Below are positions 22,003 to 23,835 of a stretch of DNA of 23,835 nucleotides, piece after piece. Below the pieces are notes generated by a model that saw nothing but the letters and a program-made list of their open reading frames with translations, was not told where the DNA came from and made no database searches. Made by a program: the position numbers and the translations under genes. Origin of the DNA: DATFHX01 sp035247945 (lineage in GTDB: Bacteria; Patescibacteriota; Saccharimonadia; Saccharimonadales; Saccharimonadaceae); NCBI GenBank assembly GCA_035247945.1, contig DATFHX010000029.1:1-23835 (forward strand). Direction: 5' to 3'. Numbering within the stretch: position 1 is the stretch's first letter; every line of letters begins with the position of its first letter.

Positions 22003-23775
22003 CTATTTGAGTGAGCGCTTTACAAGTTCACGGGTAAAGAATTCGAGTTTATCACCTTCTTCAATCTGAAGTCTCTTTGTCATCTTTAGAGAAAGACCAC
22101 ACATTTCACCTTCAAAGACCTCTTTCGCCTCTTGCTGTTGACGCTGCACGCTACTAACCTCAACTTCAGCAATTTGTTCATCGCCACGCTTTACACGCGC
22201 TAAAACATTGGCGACTGCTTTACCTTCAGTAACCTCACCGCCAGCAATAATCTCATCCTTAGTGGTGCGGAATACTCCCTTAATCGTGAGTTTACCAATT
22301 TCCGTCTCAACAACCTCAGGTGCGAGCATTGACTCCATTGACCGACGAGCATCATCGAGAAGTTCATAGATTACCTTAAAGATACGTACTTGGACCTTAT
22401 CGCGCATTGCAAGGCGTTTTACGGCTGGGGGTAGCTCGACATTAAAGCCATAAATAATCGTGTTGCCGTCAACAGCCATGCGAATGTCATTTTCAGAGAT
22501 ATTACCGACCCCACTTCCGACAATACGAAGGGTAATTTCACCACCCGTATCTACTAATCGGAGACTATCCATAACAGAAGTAAGTGATCCTTGCACGTCC
22601 GCCTTAACAATCACATTTAGGTCTTGAGAATCATGCTTCTGATTCATCATCTTAAGAAGGTCGGCACCGGTAACATTAGTGCTTGCCGCATTACGCTCAC
22701 GTTCAATGCGAGCTTGTTCTGTCATCTGCCGTGCATCACGCTCTGTTTTAGCAATTGTAAAGATATCGCCAAACTGAGGAAGCTCTTTGAAACCAGTAAC
22801 AGTTACAGGGGTAGATGGACCTGCGCTTTTGAGAGGTTTTCCTGCATAATCCAGAAGGGTACGGACCTTACCGTATGAAGTACCGGCAACCATAAACTGA
22901 CCTGTTTTGAGGGTTCCCTGCTCAACAAGAAGGCTCACAACAGATCCACGACCTGTTTCCATGTGAGATTCGATAACAAGTCCTTCGGCAGGAACATCAA
23001 TATCTGCACGAAGCTCCTCAAGATCGGCTACGAGAAGTACCATATCAAGAAGTTTGTCGAGGTTCTGACCGGTTTTAGCACTGACCTCAACCATGACGGT
23101 GTCACCGCCCCATTCCTCTGGGTTGAGGTTGTATTCACTTGCAAGCTGCGTCTTCACGAGCTGAGGATTAGCCGTTTCTTTATCAATCTTATTAATCGCA
23201 ACAACAATCTTAGCATTTGCGCTCTGGGCGAAACGAATTGCTTCAACCGTTTGGGGCATTACGCCGTCATCGGCGGCGACAACGATAATAACGACATCCG
23301 TGAGCGCTGCACCATGCTGGCGAAGTGCCGCAAATGCTTCATGCCCTGGAGTATCCAGTAGTGTAATCGGACGGTTCTTGCGAACTGTCTGATATGCACT
23401 AATATGCTGAGTAATACCGCCGGCCTCACCTTCGGTTGTTTTTGTCCCTAGGATAGCATCGAGAAGACTTGTCTTACCGTGGTCAACGTGACCCATAACG
23501 GCAACGATTGGCGGACGATCTACGGCCTTATCTGTCAGCTGATGCGCCTTACGCTCAACCGTACTGCTTGATTGCTTCTTCTGGAGCGTAACATCAAGCC
23601 CTAGCTCTTCGACAATAATTGTCGCTGTCTCAAAATCAATTCTTTGGTTAATTGTCGCAACAATACCATTTTTAAATAGCTCACCAACTAAAGTAGTGAC
23701 AGGGAGGTTGAGCGCTTCGGCCAATTCTCCTACAGTAATTGAGTCAGCGACAACAAGTACTTTCTCTTGGCTCAT
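22003..23775 (-). CDS. infB: Translation initiation factor IF-2
   Basis: A GTPase that places fMet-tRNA on the 30S subunit and promotes 50S joining. It is complete but short at 590 aa, with only a small N-terminal domain (1-85). The G motifs are GHVDHGKT (95-102), GGITQHI (119-125), DTPGHEAF (141-148), NKID (195-198) and SAKTG (about 229). Domains III and IV follow, ending in KLEFFTRELVKRSLK. GGAAGGAG just before the ATG at 23775 fixes the start. The 60 bases upstream contain only this site; the promoter is beyond the window. It ends TAG beside the GC-rich cassette. Confidence 0.97.
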   Translation of the reverse strand: MSQEKVLVVADSITVGELAEALNLPVTTLVGELFKNGIVATINQRIDFETATIIVEELGLDVTLQKKQSSSTVERKAHQLTDKAVDRPPIVAVMGHVDHGKTSLLDAILGTKTTEGEAGGITQHISAYQTVRKNRPITLLDTPGHEAFAALRQHGAALTDVVIIVVAADDGVMPQTVEAIRFAQSANAKIVVAINKIDKETANPQLVKTQLASEYNLNPEEWGGDTVMVEVSAKTGQNLDKLLDMVLLVADLEELRADIDVPAEGLVIESHMETGRGSVVSLLVEQGTLKTGQFMVAGTSYGKVRTLLDYAGKPLKSAGPSTPVTVTGFKELPQFGDIFTIAKTERDARQMTEQARIERERNAASTNVTGADLLKMMNQKHDSQDLNVIVKADVQGSLTSVMDSLRLVDTGGEITLRIVGSGVGNISENDIRMAVDGNTIIYGFNVELPPAVKRLAMRDKVQVRIFKVIYELLDDARRSMESMLAPEVVETEIGKLTIKGVFRTTKDEIIAGGEVTEGKAVANVLARVKRGDEQIAEVEVSSVQRQQQEAKEVFEGEMCGLSLKMTKRLQIEEGDKLEFFTRELVKRSLK

Positions 23776-23835
23776 AATGCTCCTTCCTCCCTGCCACTAT
23801 TTAGCAGGCTATCTCTTTATCTCAAAGAGTTGTCT

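Noticed and set aside
1..23835. TGA recoded as glycine, as in SR1/Gracilibacteria
   Set aside because: Long conserved genes (ileS, infB, priA, recJ) read through at normal length with no internal TGA, so a sense use of TGA is not supported here.

Overview
This window looks like chromosomal DNA of a Candidate Phyla Radiation bacterium, most likely a Saccharibacterium (TM7). The evidence is the compact core-gene layout, a class-E-type LAATG cell-wall sorting signal, two DUF5663-like proteins, a short IF2 and very tight gene packing. This assignment is inferred from gene content, not from a marker phylogeny. Apart from one short GC-rich stretch, composition is moderate. The standard genetic code fits: long conserved genes read through without internal TGA. 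None of the 24 complete genes stops with TGA (14 TAA, 10 TAG by my count).

Layout. 1-1252 (+): the C-terminal part of a large DUF11-repeat surface protein, ending at a shared terminator. 8586-4423 (-): a division/redox run, ftsA, ftsZ, a cysteine-less nrdR, a small thioredoxin-like protein, a VKOR-family membrane oxidoreductase and an acidic unknown. Downstream on the same strand is ileS (4194-1333) with its own T-box leader. 8657-9301 (+): murI, divergent from ftsA. 11269-9296 (-): rpsU, yqeY, adk, map. 13242-11312 (-): a winged-helix regulator translationally coupled to recJ. 13971-13315 (-): a phosphoribosyltransferase-like protein, divergent from priA. 14001-17411 (+): priA, def, fmt. 20464-17416 (-): a 748-aa unknown protein with a glycine-rich hydrophobic segment and two DUF5663-like paralogues. 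20571-21982 (+): a GC-rich single-gene cassette between a host-like promoter and a host-like terminator. 23775-22003 (-): infB.

How the genes work together. Most encode information processing and envelope growth: charging of tRNA-Ile, initiator-Met formylation and its removal (fmt, def, map), translation initiation (infB, rpsU), replication restart and recombination (priA, recJ), nucleotide supply (adk, nrdR), division (ftsA, ftsZ) and peptidoglycan D-Glu (murI). Several genes (ftsA, murI, priA, rpsU, def) have a -10 box only 7-11 bases before the start codon and no Shine-Dalgarno site, which predicts leaderless or nearly leaderless mRNAs. Other genes carry clear AAGGAG sites.

Most unusual parts: the GC-rich cassette with its 353-aa unrecognised protein and structured leader; the ultrashort-Stem-I T-box before ileS; the NrdR without zinc-ribbon cysteines; the absence of TGA stops; and the 748-aa/DUF5663 module. 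No tRNA, rRNA, CRISPR array or transposase was seen.
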